Assembly: GCA_021234155.1 (NCBI GenBank)
Contig: JAJEKV010000008.1
Location: 22,063,988-22,127,987 of the forward strand
Origin: Isoetes taiwanensis
Lineage: Eukaryota; Streptophyta; Lycopodiopsida; Isoetales; Isoetaceae
Direction: 5' to 3'
DNA: 64,000 nucleotides
The notes under the pieces: model-generated
What the model was told of the DNA's origin: nothing
The model's input: only the letters and a program-made list of their open reading frames with translations
The model's database searches: none
Position numbers and translations under genes: made by a program
Shown here: piece after piece, positions 24,567 to 35,480 of the stretch
How the letters are laid out: the number at the start of each line of letters is the position of its first letter
Position numbering within the stretch: position 1 is the stretch's first letter

Positions 24567-26430
24567 GTGAGTTTCGAAGCGAGTCGAAGTGAAGCAAACT
24601 GGGGCAGCTTGTTCCAACAGAATTGTAAATGTCTACATCTCCACAGTAGACAAACAAACTCCAATGGCAACTTCAGCAATAATGCAAGAAATAAGTTCAT
24701 ATTCAGATTTAAAACAGAACATTTAAATTCATTGACTTACTTGGCACATACTGGCAGCCAATAGAACAGCAGGTGCAAATCTATAGTTGCAAGATGATAA
24801 TGTGCTAAAGCAATCTTTTAGATTGCTAGAAAGGCTTGCGAGCATTGGATAAAGACAAACATTTCGCCAGGCATTGGGACCAATTTGAAAAGCCATGAAC
24901 CATTTGATCTGTATAAACATGACAACAAGATGATAATGTGCTAAAGCAATCTTTTAGATTGCTAGAAAGGCTTGCGAGCATTGGATAAAGACAAACATTT
25001 CGCCAGGCATTGGGACCAATTTGAAAAGCCATGAACCATTTGATCTGTATAAACATGACAAACCACTTGAGTTGTAGTGGATGGATAGTAAATACTTGCT
25101 GCAAATGCCTAAAGGAGCATATATTACCTTTGCATGTGTATATTTACCAGATAAGAGTTTTTTTAATTGAAGCGATTAGACCATGAACAATTGCTAAGCT
25201 TGCTAGCAACTACATCAAATTATCCTGCATTAAACATTAACAATTAGCAGATTGTATATACTTCCTAACATGGAATTGAGGATTAGACTTGGTGAATAAT
25301 GCTTCCTTCTTTACTGCCTGCAAAAGCAAAAGCAAAAAGATTACACTCACGACAGTCCTACATTCAATTTCTAATGTCACCAGCATGCACGCACTACAAA
25401 CATCTTAGCTTGCATCCCTTAAGCAACTATCCTGCACCAAAGCCATCATATAATCGCAACAAAAAACTTAGCACACAGCGTTAAGCAGATGATAGCGTTG
25501 AGTTGCTAACATCAGTCAACACAACTTAATTCTTTAACTATACCCTTGTTAAAGAGGTATTCATTCGATTTTGTGAGCACTGACACACTGACCCAAAACA
25601 AAACAACCAGCAACTTTAGCTTACTGAATGATTTCATTCACCTATTATATCAAACTCCAAATCTATCTAGCATGTTGCCATACCTATTGAAACATTATAT
25701 AAGGATCTCTTTTTCAAAGATCATAATCAAAGCTCAACTCTTTTTTACCTTAATACATACAAAGTATAGAAATGCATATTTTGCTCCATTGTTAAAAAAA
25801 ACTATATTCCAAGAACCTGAATTTTATTGCCCTTGCCATCCCTAGATCGAATCTTCAGTCCTTGATCTTTTAATCCATCTCAAGACTTGACTTTGGATCA
25901 CTGAAGCCTCTACCATAGATTCGAATGTTAAAAAAAACTATATTCCAAGAACCTGAATTTTATTGCCCTTGCCATCCCTAGATCGAATCTTCAGTCCTTG
26001 ATCTTTTAATCCATCTCAAGACTTGACTTTGGATCACTGAAGCCTCTACCATAGATTCGAAGTGCAAGAACCAACCATCATTCATTTAAATTGGATTTAT
26101 GTCGGGATTTTTGGACCATTTTGGCCTTTGCAACTTTTTTAGGGTTAGTAAATTTGCATCAAGAATGTGACTTTTTTTAATAACAACACAACATGATTGC
26201 ATTAAAAATTAAAAATATTTTACATATGCATGTCGAGTTACATATTGCCAATTACTTCTCAGAAGTGACCCCTAGAGATATCATAGCTTTCTTCCTCACT
26301 TCCACAGGTATTGTAACCCTAGCAGTCTTGCCTGGGATGACCTTTGGGGTCCATGAAAATAAAATAGTATCTAACTCAACCCAATCATCCCCTTCAATAG
26401 GGTTTCCCTTCCATCTCTTTGTCCAAGCAG
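24567..26430. other. Intron or intergenic DNA with two 136-bp-lag duplications
   Basis: No convincing exon. Full-length duplicated blocks lie at 24,790-25,061 and 25,791-26,062. The rest is AT-rich and may be intron of the gene starting at 24,188 or intergenic. Confidence 0.4.
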
Positions 26431-26434
26431 GTCT

Positions 26435-28797
26435 CTATACCTTTCTTCCCTCTTGCCCTTTGCATTTAAGCTGGTGCCTTTGGACACCACCATCTTTGGG
26501 ATCATAATCCTCCAGCCCGAGATATTTAGGCCTTCCTTTCCTAGGACCAACATAGTGTTTTTCAGCAGCTGGAGGAGCCATCAACTTGCGAATACTACTA
26601 ACCACATCATCAACTTCCTCAGGTGTTATCAAGTCTCTCCACCTATTCTTAGGTAGCCATCCATCTTTCAGTTCATCAGAGGATGTGTCTACTTGTCCCA
26701 ATAATCCATGTACCTGTGTCCAATAATCTATCAATGGAAGGTTGGTATCATCGGGGTTATTTTTACAATACTTGACGTATTCAGAAATGCCGTCCAATGT
26801 GCTTTGCAATGAATCCACCTCTGCAAAAGGCTTAAGAGCTTTTGGTTGACCCCTTGGAATCTTAAGTTTACCATTTTCATCTTCGTGCCATATAGGTACT
26901 CCCTCATCTGGCCTCCATTTATCATCTGAAGGTCTCATCTTCCATTGCATTATTGGCTTATTTCCCATGACCCAGAAAGTGTACTGAAGAGGTCTAGATT
27001 GACCTTCCATATCAAGAGCATAACATTCGATAAAATTCTTCCAATCAGGCATCTCTTGTATGATCAACCCTATAGGAGAAGGTGAAATGCATTCACTAAG
27101 AAATTTCATTAGTCTAGGAAGGTTGGTCACAGCTTGAGATTTCAACTGCGCACTATACTTCCCAAACAATGCATCCACATCCTCATGAGTATGTCCAGAC
27201 ATTAAGAACCCTAAATTCACTCTTTCAAAGACACCCACAACTGTTAAATAAGATAGGAATGAGAACATATACCTGTTTTTATTCTGTCCAGCACAATTGT
27301 CAAGTTGGAGGAGGAATCTTGGTGGTAGATCTCGAGGTTGGGGACGTGAACTTGAGGCTCCAACATGTTCAGAAGCACCTGATTTCCTAAACCTTGCCTT
27401 AGTACACTTCCCTAAATTATTAGGCTTTCTATCCAACAATGCCTTTGAAGAGTGGTTGGCTACCACCTCGAGGGGTTGTGGAGGTCACCGAGAATAACCA
27501 CTCTCATAGTTCCTCAAGCACCTCATCACACTTCCAATATGAAAATCAGGACCATCACTCCATAATTGCAAACTAAAATGGCCATAATAAATTGGCACCG
27601 AGCCATGTACTATTCCACTTGTCGGAGAGACTTGCAAAGGATAAGATCTATTGATTTGCTTGGGTATGTAACTATCTTGTGGCAAACAAATCTTGATTGA
27701 TCCATCTTGTCATGTATAATACAAACATAGTTAGGTTCCAAACATGATAATGTCATGTGATCTTTCATTTGCTCCGTATCTTAGCCCTTTGGCTTGGTTG
27801 CTTGATCTTATCCAAAATCTCTTTCAACTTAGCACACGGTTGCACTTTGCAAAGTTGTTGAAGTGTCTATAGTGACATGCTTGAAGTGCTTGCTCCATAG
27901 TCTCTTGAAGGCTGGGTTGAGATATTGAGGGTACACAGCGTAGTTCTCGAAGCAAAGCATTCACTTCCTCCAATATGCTCTTCTGGGTACAATGGGATGG
28001 CAATCTCTTCTCGACAACTTTTTTCCTGTTGATCATTCCTACTTTTATGTGGCATATTCTCGACATTGAATTCAACATATTTTCAAAAACCTTCCTAACA
28101 GCCCGGGATCCTAGAAGTGGCCTCAACATGCCATTATTTCCATGTAATGCAATTTTACTCCCCTTTGCATGACTTGCTTGCCAATTTTGCCAAGATGAAA
28201 TTGGAATGCCATGAATATTTATCCATGCAACTTTACATATCCATGCCCCTAGCGATTGGGTATTTTTTTTTCTTTGGAAATTTTTCATCTTGAAGTGCAA
28301 GCTCATGAATGGAGTACATGTATGTAAGTCCTCCTCTCATCACAAGTATACTCTTGGAAGGTGGCTTTTGCTTCCACCAATTCATCAATTTCAAACTTAC
28401 GAACACAATTAGCCCAACAACATTCCATTCCCTTATCTTAGTCGAGGAGCTTCCGTGAACAATCACTACTTGACTTGGACCTCTTGCTAGGATAATAAGG
28501 CCATGGCATGATGCGTGGAACCTCCAATTGTTTAATACAAGCAGTGCAATCCTGGTGATTTGATCCTTTTTCCTTCCATTTTTCTTCTAAACTTGTTATG
28601 GCCACACCCACTTTATCCTCTCCTAACCTTTCATCATTGACAGCTTGGATAGGATCAGCTAGTATGATAGTTCCTTCACCTACTAGCTCCTTATTGCATT
28701 GGTGCTTCACTTTCACCTTCTTATTCTTCCAATCCAACCTACTGTAGAGGATAATTTGCTTAGTAGTCTCAGCCTCAACACCCTTTGGGTGGTCCAC
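26435..28797 (-). pseudogene. DNA-transposon protein, DUF7869-like, frameshifted
   Basis: The best piece is a 343-codon ORF (27,466-26,435). Around residues 53-100 it has LLQLDNCAGQNKNRYMFSF then SGHTHEDVDALFGKYS, the signature of the DUF7869-type proteins of plant and animal transposons, where the Asp of LDNC is a candidate catalytic residue. Upstream exon-like pieces in shifted frames carry CKVAW-NIHGIPISSWQNW, then LHGNNG, then GSVPIYYGHF, which fit the N-terminal part of the same proteins. A further upstream ORF (28,797-28,438) has GEGTIILADP, ERLG and MPWPY, recalling the accessory domain seen in En/Spm-type plant proteins. At least three frameshifts separate these parts, so the gene is broken. 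Terminal inverted repeats were not found. Confidence 0.6.
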
Positions 28798-28799
28798 AC

Positions 28800-29430
28800 C
28801 ATTGACCTACAAGAACAATGTTTACAATGGGGTAACAATGTGATAAGAACATGTGGTAACAATGTTGAAACATGTTGGGGGGGATAGGTATTACATTTTT
28901 ACCCTTTTTAGGATCCACACGCTTCACCTATATAAAGTTAAATGTCTTAATATTAGTTCGAAAAAAGGACAAAGTAATTTTGAGAATAGATTAAAGGGAA
29001 CTTCAAAAATAGGTTGTAAGTATAGCTTAGGTGTAGGTAATTATGCAAAATTAATGATAACATAGGGTGTATGTTAGTAGTACTAATGAGGTAAGTATAG
29101 GTCGTAATTCTAGATAGGCCAAAGTTGGTTGTAAGTATAGCTGAGGTCTAGGTAATTATACAAAATTAATGACAACATAGGTTTTAAGTATAGCTAACAT
29201 GTGGGTAATTCTATAGAGAATTAATGATAATCTAGGACGTAATTAATTCAATAGAAGTAATGATAGCTAATTCGTATAGGATATAATTCGTATATGATGT
29301 GATGGAATAATAATTACAACCGTGCCTATACGAAACCTTGTATGCAACTACTATATCTTGCATGAAACCCTCCATTCCTTCAACCGCCCATCCTTTCTTT
29401 CTTCTAGCGCCCTGCATTTTCTTCCTTACC
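28800..29430. repeat. Non-coding, with a locally repeated word
   Basis: No gene. Words such as GTAAGTATAG(C/G), TAGGTAATTAT and AATTAATGA(T/C)AA recur at about 29,020-29,060, 29,130-29,175 and 29,185-29,230, suggesting an old tandem repeat with a unit of roughly 60-110 bp. Confidence 0.35.
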
Positions 29431-29919
29431 ATGGTGAGCCATGCTGCCCGGCTTCGTCCCGCTCCATCCCGCCGGACTCGCCTCCGTGAGGCGAAGAGGG
29501 AGATCAAAAAACTGATCAAGAAATCCATTCCCCCATCCTGCAGATGCCGCTGTGGCTGCCTTCCGCACCACAGACCGGATGAATACGAGGACTTGTTTCT
29601 TCAGGGTAAGCTTCGCCCGGGGAAGGAGTATCTCAGCACCAGCACTAGCAGCCCTGAGTCCCCCCATACACCAGCAGATTCCGATGAAGAGATGGAGAAG
29701 GAGGTTCAAAAAGAAGAAGAAATGGAGGAAGCAAATGAGGAGTGACGAGAAGAATTGGAGGAAGAGAAGAAGCATATTATAATGGACGCCCTCTCCTCCT
29801 CCGATGATGAAGTTATTGCAGAAGCCATCCTTGAAGAGATGGCAGATGATAGCTCAGAGGAAGAAGAGGAGGAGGAGGAGGAGGAGGAGGAGGAAGAGGA
29901 GGAGGAGGCAGAGGGCTGA
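29431..29919 (+). pseudogene. Basic-to-acidic protein ORF with one internal stop
   Basis: The ATG at 29,431 sits in a strong context (ACCATGG). The frame encodes an Arg-rich head (RRTRLREAKREIKKLIKK), a Cys cluster CRCRCGCLPHH, then a Glu-rich tail. It meets TGA at 29,743-29,745 in GAG-TGA-CGA, but the same frame continues with REELEEEKKH, MDALSSSDDEVIAEAILEE and a run of about 17 Glu to a second stop at 29,917-29,919. One substitution would remove the first stop, so this looks like a single recent nonsense change or sequencing error in a 162-codon ORF. The family was not recognised. The start could also be the upstream ATG at 29,338. Confidence 0.4.
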
Positions 29920-30153
29920 ATTTGTTTTTTGTTTTTGTTATTAGGTTTTTGGTTCAGGAAAGCGAGCTGGGCATCTCCAAAAAAGGCCTTAAATGATGAT
30001 TATGAATGGAGCTAGGCATCTCCTTAAACTGCCTAGAACTTTTGTAATTTTCTAACACAGAGCTGGGCAACTCTAATAAAAGGATTTATATAAAATTTTT
30101 CAATGGCAATACAAGGATTTAATGACTGCAATATGTTTCTTTGGTGTCAACTC

Positions 30154-30484
30154 TTACTTGAAAGCAGAACTGTAATTTCTTCAGAAGCTGTTTTGAATTC
30201 TGGCTCTTTCATTCTTAATTTTGAGAGAGCTGAAGTGAAATTATGCCAGGCGCGAAATATGTTTGTGTGCAAAATGTTTAAATTGTACAGGTCCAATACA
30301 CGCCTGGCGTGAATTGCTCCAATACACGCCTGGCGTGAATTGTGTATTGGACCTGTACAATTTAAACATTTTGCACACAAACATATTTCGCGCCTGGCGT
30401 GATTTCATTTCAGCTCTCTCAAAATTAAGAAAGAGCCAAAATTCAAAACAGCTTCTGAAGAAATTACAGTACTGCTTTAAAGTA
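30154..30484. repeat. Large near-perfect inverted repeat (hairpin)
   Basis: Arms 30,154-30,301 and 30,342-30,484 are reverse complements with only scattered mismatches (for example CAGAACTG versus CAGTACTG) around a loop of about 40 bp. The loop itself holds two copies of CCAATACACGCCTGGCGTGAATTG in partial overlap with the arms. Arms of about 145 bp at high identity are typical of foldback/MITE elements or of loci producing hairpin siRNA. It lies between the acidic ORF and the coiled-coil exon, and similar CGCCTGGCG words recur through the cluster. Confidence 0.8.
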
Positions 30485-30760
30485 ACAATACATGATACAT
30501 GCATGGCGTGAAGTGCATACAGTAACTAGCTTTCGTATCTTAATATTTCCTAGCAAAGACCTGCTAATTTTATTAGTGCATTAAATGAGTTTACAATTCA
30601 AAAGACTTCTGCTAATGCCAGTAGTGCATTTAAATTACAAATGAATGGTATTCGTTCGTGGCGCGAAATCACTAATTTGTTTTTTCTCTTTAACTTACAG
30701 GCGCGTATTCAACTGAACATATATTCAACTGAAGTTCCTCCTGTGCCAGCATAGGCTACA

Positions 30761-30877
30761 AGCATAGGCTTATTCAATGAGTTGTGTCGTGCTCTGGAGG
30801 GGCTTGAAATGGAGAATGCTCAGCTGCGAATGAGAGTTGCAGACCTCGAAGCCATTTTGGATAATATCCCAAAATAG
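30761..30877 (+). CDS. Short coiled-coil exon or ORF fragment
   Basis: An open frame starting after an acceptor-like AACTTACAG (30,692-30,700 region) reads LFNELCRALEGLEMEN then AQLRMRVADLEAILDNIPK and stops at 30,875-30,877. The heptad-like Leu spacing suggests a coiled coil. It is in a different frame from the following ORF, so it is either an upstream exon or part of a broken gene. Confidence 0.3.
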   Translation, partial: SIGLFNELCRALEGLEMENAQLRMRVADLEAILDNIPK

Positions 30878-30897
30878 CCCTCGTAATATTTCTCTAT

Positions 30898-31700
30898 TTG
30901 TATTGGATGGCAAGGACTACAAAAGGAGAGAAGGGGATGACTCAACAGGAGTACAACAGTTTTTTTAGTAGCTGCATAGACTTAACAACTCAGAAGCTCT
31001 TTACTATTGTCATCATATGCCCCCCAGGAGAGCCTCATATGCATGCTTTGGTGGCTTCATATGACTTGGAATGCCTAAAGGTCGTTAGGGAAGGTTCTAT
31101 TCTCTTTGAGACAAAGGATACTGATTTGAGGATGCAGTGTAAAAGCGCTTGTATAATCTTCATAATGATATCCCTTGTGCCAGATGACGACTATGAGGTA
31201 GCTAAGAGCAAAGGGGCATCAGATAAAGGTGCATGGCAGTGTTTTCTTTTGGATGAACCCAACTTGAAAAATGTCTTCTACAAAGCAGATGATGAGGATG
31301 AAGCAAATGAAAGCGAGGAATTTGATGTTCCTAACCTCTACCGGAAAGACATCACTCTGGAATTGCTGACAAAAGAAAAGGGGCCCTTGAATAAACATGG
31401 GTTTGCAACCAATCTGGCAAGCTATCTTGTTGAGGCATTTGCACCACTTGATACCACTTGCTGTGAATTACATGTTGGAGGGTATATTGGTAGAGAAGCC
31501 TTGAAGACATCAAGAAGATGTTTAAGTTTCGTCAACGATGACCAGTCCAGGGATTTCCTTGAAGTGTTTTTGAAAAGGTACTAGCCACGGCTGATTGGGG
31601 TCTTGTCAAAGATAAAAACCCGTTGGCTTTGGTACCTTACAAAGGGCAGAAGCAGACTACTAGTTCACAAAAGCCTCCAAGTGCAACTCCAGAATGTTTA
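30898..31700 (+). pseudogene. Possible N4/N6-methyltransferase-like ORF, frameshifted
   Basis: A 228-codon ORF (30,898-31,584) is followed by continued coding sense in another frame. Near 31,566 EVF can pass to EKVLATADWGLVKDKNPLA if the T run GTGTTTTTG is two bases too long, so a 2-nt insertion is likely. That frame reaches a stop at 31,698-31,700 and resumes directly after it. Residues about 165-215 read LASYLVEAFAPLDTTCCEL, HVGGYIGREAL and then FVNDDQ. This order (helix, hydrophobic strand, Gly-rich loop, acidic strand end) resembles motifs X and I-II of beta-class DNA N4/N6 methyltransferases. The expected DPPY/DPPW motif was not found, so the assignment is inference. An acidic insert (DDEDEANESEE) lies mid-protein. 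Confidence 0.3.
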
Positions 31701-32769
31701 TAAAGCAATGCAACCCCCGAGGAGAAGGTCGCATTGCTAGCGCGGGAACGTGAGATCATGGAGAAAAATATGAAGTCCATGCTTGATAACATTGCAACTG
31801 GTAATGTCCAGCTTGGGGGTACGACTGCGGTAGTTCCTGATACCAGCCAGGATGATCATGCAAGCTCAAGTGCAACCACTGAGGTTAGGAATCAAACCCC
31901 TGTGGTAGCTTTCATAGAAGAGAACGTGTCCGAACTAAACCGTGGAGTTGATGCTTCTGGCAGTAAGCATCTGGGGAGTGAAGTAGACGCTACGACTGCT
32001 GGGGATGACGGCGATGATGAAAGGTAATTCACGCCAGGCGCGATATGTAGCTTACTTATGACGGACAAAACGTGCTTGGCGTGTATTGCAGACCACTTTT
32101 GCATGGCTAACTCTTTGTTTTCCATGGTTCAGGGCTCCACCTGCTTGTGACAAAATCATTGTCTTCGATTTGAATGGTGTCCTGTGTAAAACGTGTCCTA
32201 AGAAGCTTATTAACAGGGATGACTTCGAGCAAGTCCCTCTAGAATCGAATACTAAGTGGATCTATCCTCGTCCACACTTAGAGGATATGATGAATGAGGC
32301 GTTCAGATTGTTTCAAATTGCCATCTGGTCCTCAATGGAACGCAGAAATGTTGATGATGTACTTAGGGTGTTACTAGACATGAATCGAGACTTTGTGACG
32401 ATTTGGGACCAAAATAAGTGTATAAAGTTTCCACATCCAAGAGATCCGGATGGCAAACCGATCTTCGTGAAACATCTTGGTACTATGATGGATCAGCTTG
32501 GCATTCAAAAGAAAGAGGACATCATAGTAGTAGATGATGCTCTTAAGTGCTTTTATAATCAAGGTCAGGCTCTAAATCCACCAACTTATACTCCACAAGA
32601 TTACTCAACAGATGAGTTTCTAGTACTATTCATATCCATCATGAGTGGCTTGGCTGCTGGTAAAACAGTATCAGATGTTGTCAAAACGCATCCAGAACTA
32701 GATTGGACTAAGGAGATGGATCCCTATCTTGAGAGTTATTTGACAAAGAAAGGACTAGTCCCTCCATGA
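31701..32769 (+). CDS. FCP1-type HAD phosphatase domain protein, spliced
   Basis: Exon part 31,701-32,023 encodes a charged helix (EEKVALLAREREIMEKNMK) and an acidic linker ending DDGDDE. A consensus donor AAAG|GTAATT and acceptor GGTTCAG|G define a 109-bp intron (32,024-32,132). Joining restores the frame into APPACDKIIVFDLNGVLC. The second exon (32,133-32,769) carries the FCP1/SCP-like HAD fold: motif I FDLNGVL, motif II as AIWSSM, and motif IV as IIVVDDAL. The C-terminal end is KKGLVPP. Motif I has Asn where the second Asp of DxDGT is usual; a DLNGVL form is known in plant FCP1-like proteins, so activity is uncertain. The upstream start is not established because the preceding frame has a stop at 31,698. 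Confidence 0.6.
32024..32132 (+). other. Intron in FCP1-like gene
   Basis: GT-AG intron of 109 bp in phase 2 (AG|G codon). It begins GTAATTCACGCCAGGCGCG, carrying the CGCCAGGCG word that is repeated across 30.2-32.1 kb. Confidence 0.6.
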
Positions 32770-33405
32770 TGTAATCTTCATATCAAGTGAATACAATGTA
32801 AAAAGTGTTCTGTGTATATTGATGTGTTGTTATCTACAAATGCTAATCAAACACCACATTCTTCTCACTAAAACAAGAAAATGTTAAACCACCCACTACT
32901 ATAATGCAAAAATTTGCAACAATGCAAAACAACATGTCACACAACACAACACTATATTGAAAAAAAGGGTATGCAAAAGTGGCGTGCTTTTGGAACAGAC
33001 ATAAATCCAATTTAAATGAATGATGGTTAACCAATGATGGTCCAGCATTTGTATATTATCCAGCTTTCCAAAAATGCCAACAATGCCTGAGAAGGGTTTC
33101 AAAAATCCGCATAATCAGCAAGGTTTCCACGTCAATCAGCCCTGCACGCCTTCAAACTTCTGCAATGCAGATCTACCACGCCAAAATTATCCTGAGAGAA
33201 ATAACATGCATTCGGCCAAGCCCAATGGTGATTCACGACAAACAATTTTAGGGCAGAGGATGGCTATGGCGGGGACAGAAAGGGAACTCGCTGAAGCAAA
33301 ATTTTTTAGGACGTGGCATGATCTCTCGCCATTGTTTCATATGGTCAAATCCTGACCGTCGAAATTAGGGCGCCATGGAAGACACACACTATATTTTAAA
33401 TTAAT
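32770..33405. other. No gene recognised
   Basis: 3' flank of the phosphatase-like gene followed by AT-rich DNA. The 93-codon ORF at 33,074-33,355 has no known domain. No 5' copia LTR was recognised before the integrase remnant. Confidence 0.4.
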
Positions 33406-33409
33406 ATAT

Positions 33410-35480
33410 AGGAGGATTTGATAAATATTGTGCAGAGAATGGGATCAGAAGGCAATTGACGTGTAATCACACCCACAATAGAATGGAGTTGCGGAGTGCA
33501 AAAATAGAGCCATTTTGAATGTTGTAAGAACCGATGCTCAAACATTCAAGTATGCCCAACTTCATATGGGAAGAAGCAGTTAAAACTGCAGTGCTTATTC
33601 AAAATAGAATTCCACTGAATGGCTTAAATGGTAGAGTAGCATATGAAATGTGGTATGGTAGAAAACCATATGATATGTTTAAAGTTTTTGGTTATGAAGC
33701 ATATGTACATGTTCCAGATGAGAATAGGAGGAAGTTGGATGATAGAGAACGGTTGTGCTATCTCATTGGATATGACAATCTATCTAAAGGGTTCAGATTG
33801 TATGATGCCGCAAGAAAGAAAGTAGTAGTGCATAGAGATGTTTATTTTATTGAAAATAAAGTATATAAAGACCGAAGTGTTCGTGCTACTCCTAAACAAT
33901 TTCAGTCTGTCTCAAGTGAGTCCATTGAGCGAAATATAGATGTTGATGTGTTTGATGATGAAGATATTGATGCGAAAGATAAATCTACTGTGCCAGCAGA
34001 AGGAGAAAAAGACAAACTTACTTTGCCCATGGAAGGTAAACCTAGCACTAATAGTGATTCACATAATCGAAAGAAATATGGCTAAAAGAAGGAAACCTGA
34101 AGTAGAAAAACTCAAAGAAGGGCAGCAGGACATTGACATAGAGAGGCTTGGCAGGGAAACTTCAGGAAGAAGTATAAGACTTAGGAAAGAAGATCCAATT
34201 GATCCTGATGTTATTATGGCAATTCTTGAACCGATGTACCAACCCCATATCAAGAAGCAGTTGAAGCAGAAGATGCAAAATGCTGGAGACAAGCAATGGA
34301 AGGCGAAATGATGTTATTTCGCAGCATAGGTACGAATGAGTTAGTAGACACACCTAGCAATAAAAATATCGTAGGCAGCAAATTGATTTATAAAGTAAAG
34401 ATAGGTGCTGATGGAAAGTCTCTGAAATATAAGGCCAGATTATTCGCACAGGGCTTTTCTCAGAAGAAGGGGTTAGATTACAGTGAAACCTTTTCTTCCA
34501 TCGTAAAATTAGCAAGTGTGAGAATGCTGCTAGCTATTGCTAATGCTATGAATTTAGAGCTTCATCATATGGATGTCAGTACTGCCTTTCTGAATGCAAC
34601 TTTAGAAGAAGAAATTTTTATGAAACAGGCTCCGGATTTTGAGACTGGTCATAATAAAGTTTGGAGGTTAAGAAGAGTTGTTACGGGTTAAGGCAATCTC
34701 CTAGATAATTGTATTTTTGCATGGATCAATTTCTAAAGGAAAAAGGGTTTATGAAACTAAAAAGTGACGGTAACATGTATGTGCTCCATCAAGGTACAAA
34801 ATTCTGCATTATCACCTTGTATGTTGACGATTGCATTATGGCATCTAATGATATAGAATGCTTGAATTTTTGCAAGGATATTTTGAAGGTAAGATTCAAA
34901 ATGGTGGATCTCGGGGAACTAAGGAAATGTTTAGGAATTGAAGTGTGCAGGAATAGGGACCAAGGAGTGTTAACTCTCAAACAAACAGCAAATATTCAAT
35001 CAATGTTAAACAGGTTTAACATGACAGGTTGCAAGTCCATTATTACATCTTTGGTGTTGGGTCACAGGACATCAAATGATCTATGCCCTAAAATTGAGCA
35101 TGAAGCATAGGAGATGGTGAATACACATTTCAGAGAGTTAATAGGATGCTTGTTGTACATAAATAATTGTACTAGGCCAGATATTGCATTTTCTGTAAGT
35201 CTATTAAGTAGATATAGCAACAATACTAGTAAACATCATTGAGCTGCTGCAAAAAGAATGTTGAGGTACTTGAAAGGATCTGCGGATGAAGGAATAACAT
35301 ATAATGAAAAAAATCTTACACTCAAAGCATTTTGTGATGCAGATTGGGCAAGTGACCCAGATTCCAGGAAATCTACATCACGTTTTTCTCTTATACTTTG
35401 TGGCGGATCAGTGTCTTGGAAATCTAAGAAACAATTTACAGTTGCAATATCTTCAGCCGAGGCTCAGACTCAGACTGATA
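33410..35480 (+). pseudogene. Ty1/copia polyprotein, 5'-truncated
   Basis: Domains in copia order are readable. Integrase core end: KYCAENGIRRQLT then HT-Q-NGVAE-KNR at 33,430-33,520. Integrase C-terminal region: IPLNGLNGRVAYEMWYGRKP, FKVFGYEAYVHVP (33,534-34,085). RT: SKLIYKVK, KARLFAQGFSQKKGLDYSET, then MDVSTAFLNATLEEEIFMKQ (34,296-34,691), and after a 1-nt frameshift near 34,686 ITLYVDDCIMASND with an intact YVDD (34,709-35,110). RNase H start: LRYLKGSADEGITY, FCDADWASDPDSRKSTS (35,258-35,480). Stops at 35,108 and 35,240 interrupt it. The gag, protease and 5' LTR are missing. The RNase H continues after an insertion at 37,105. Confidence 0.85.

Noticed and set aside
30147-30511. Four overlapping ORFs on both strands
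   Set aside because: They are by-products of the large inverted repeat; the same peptide is read from both arms.
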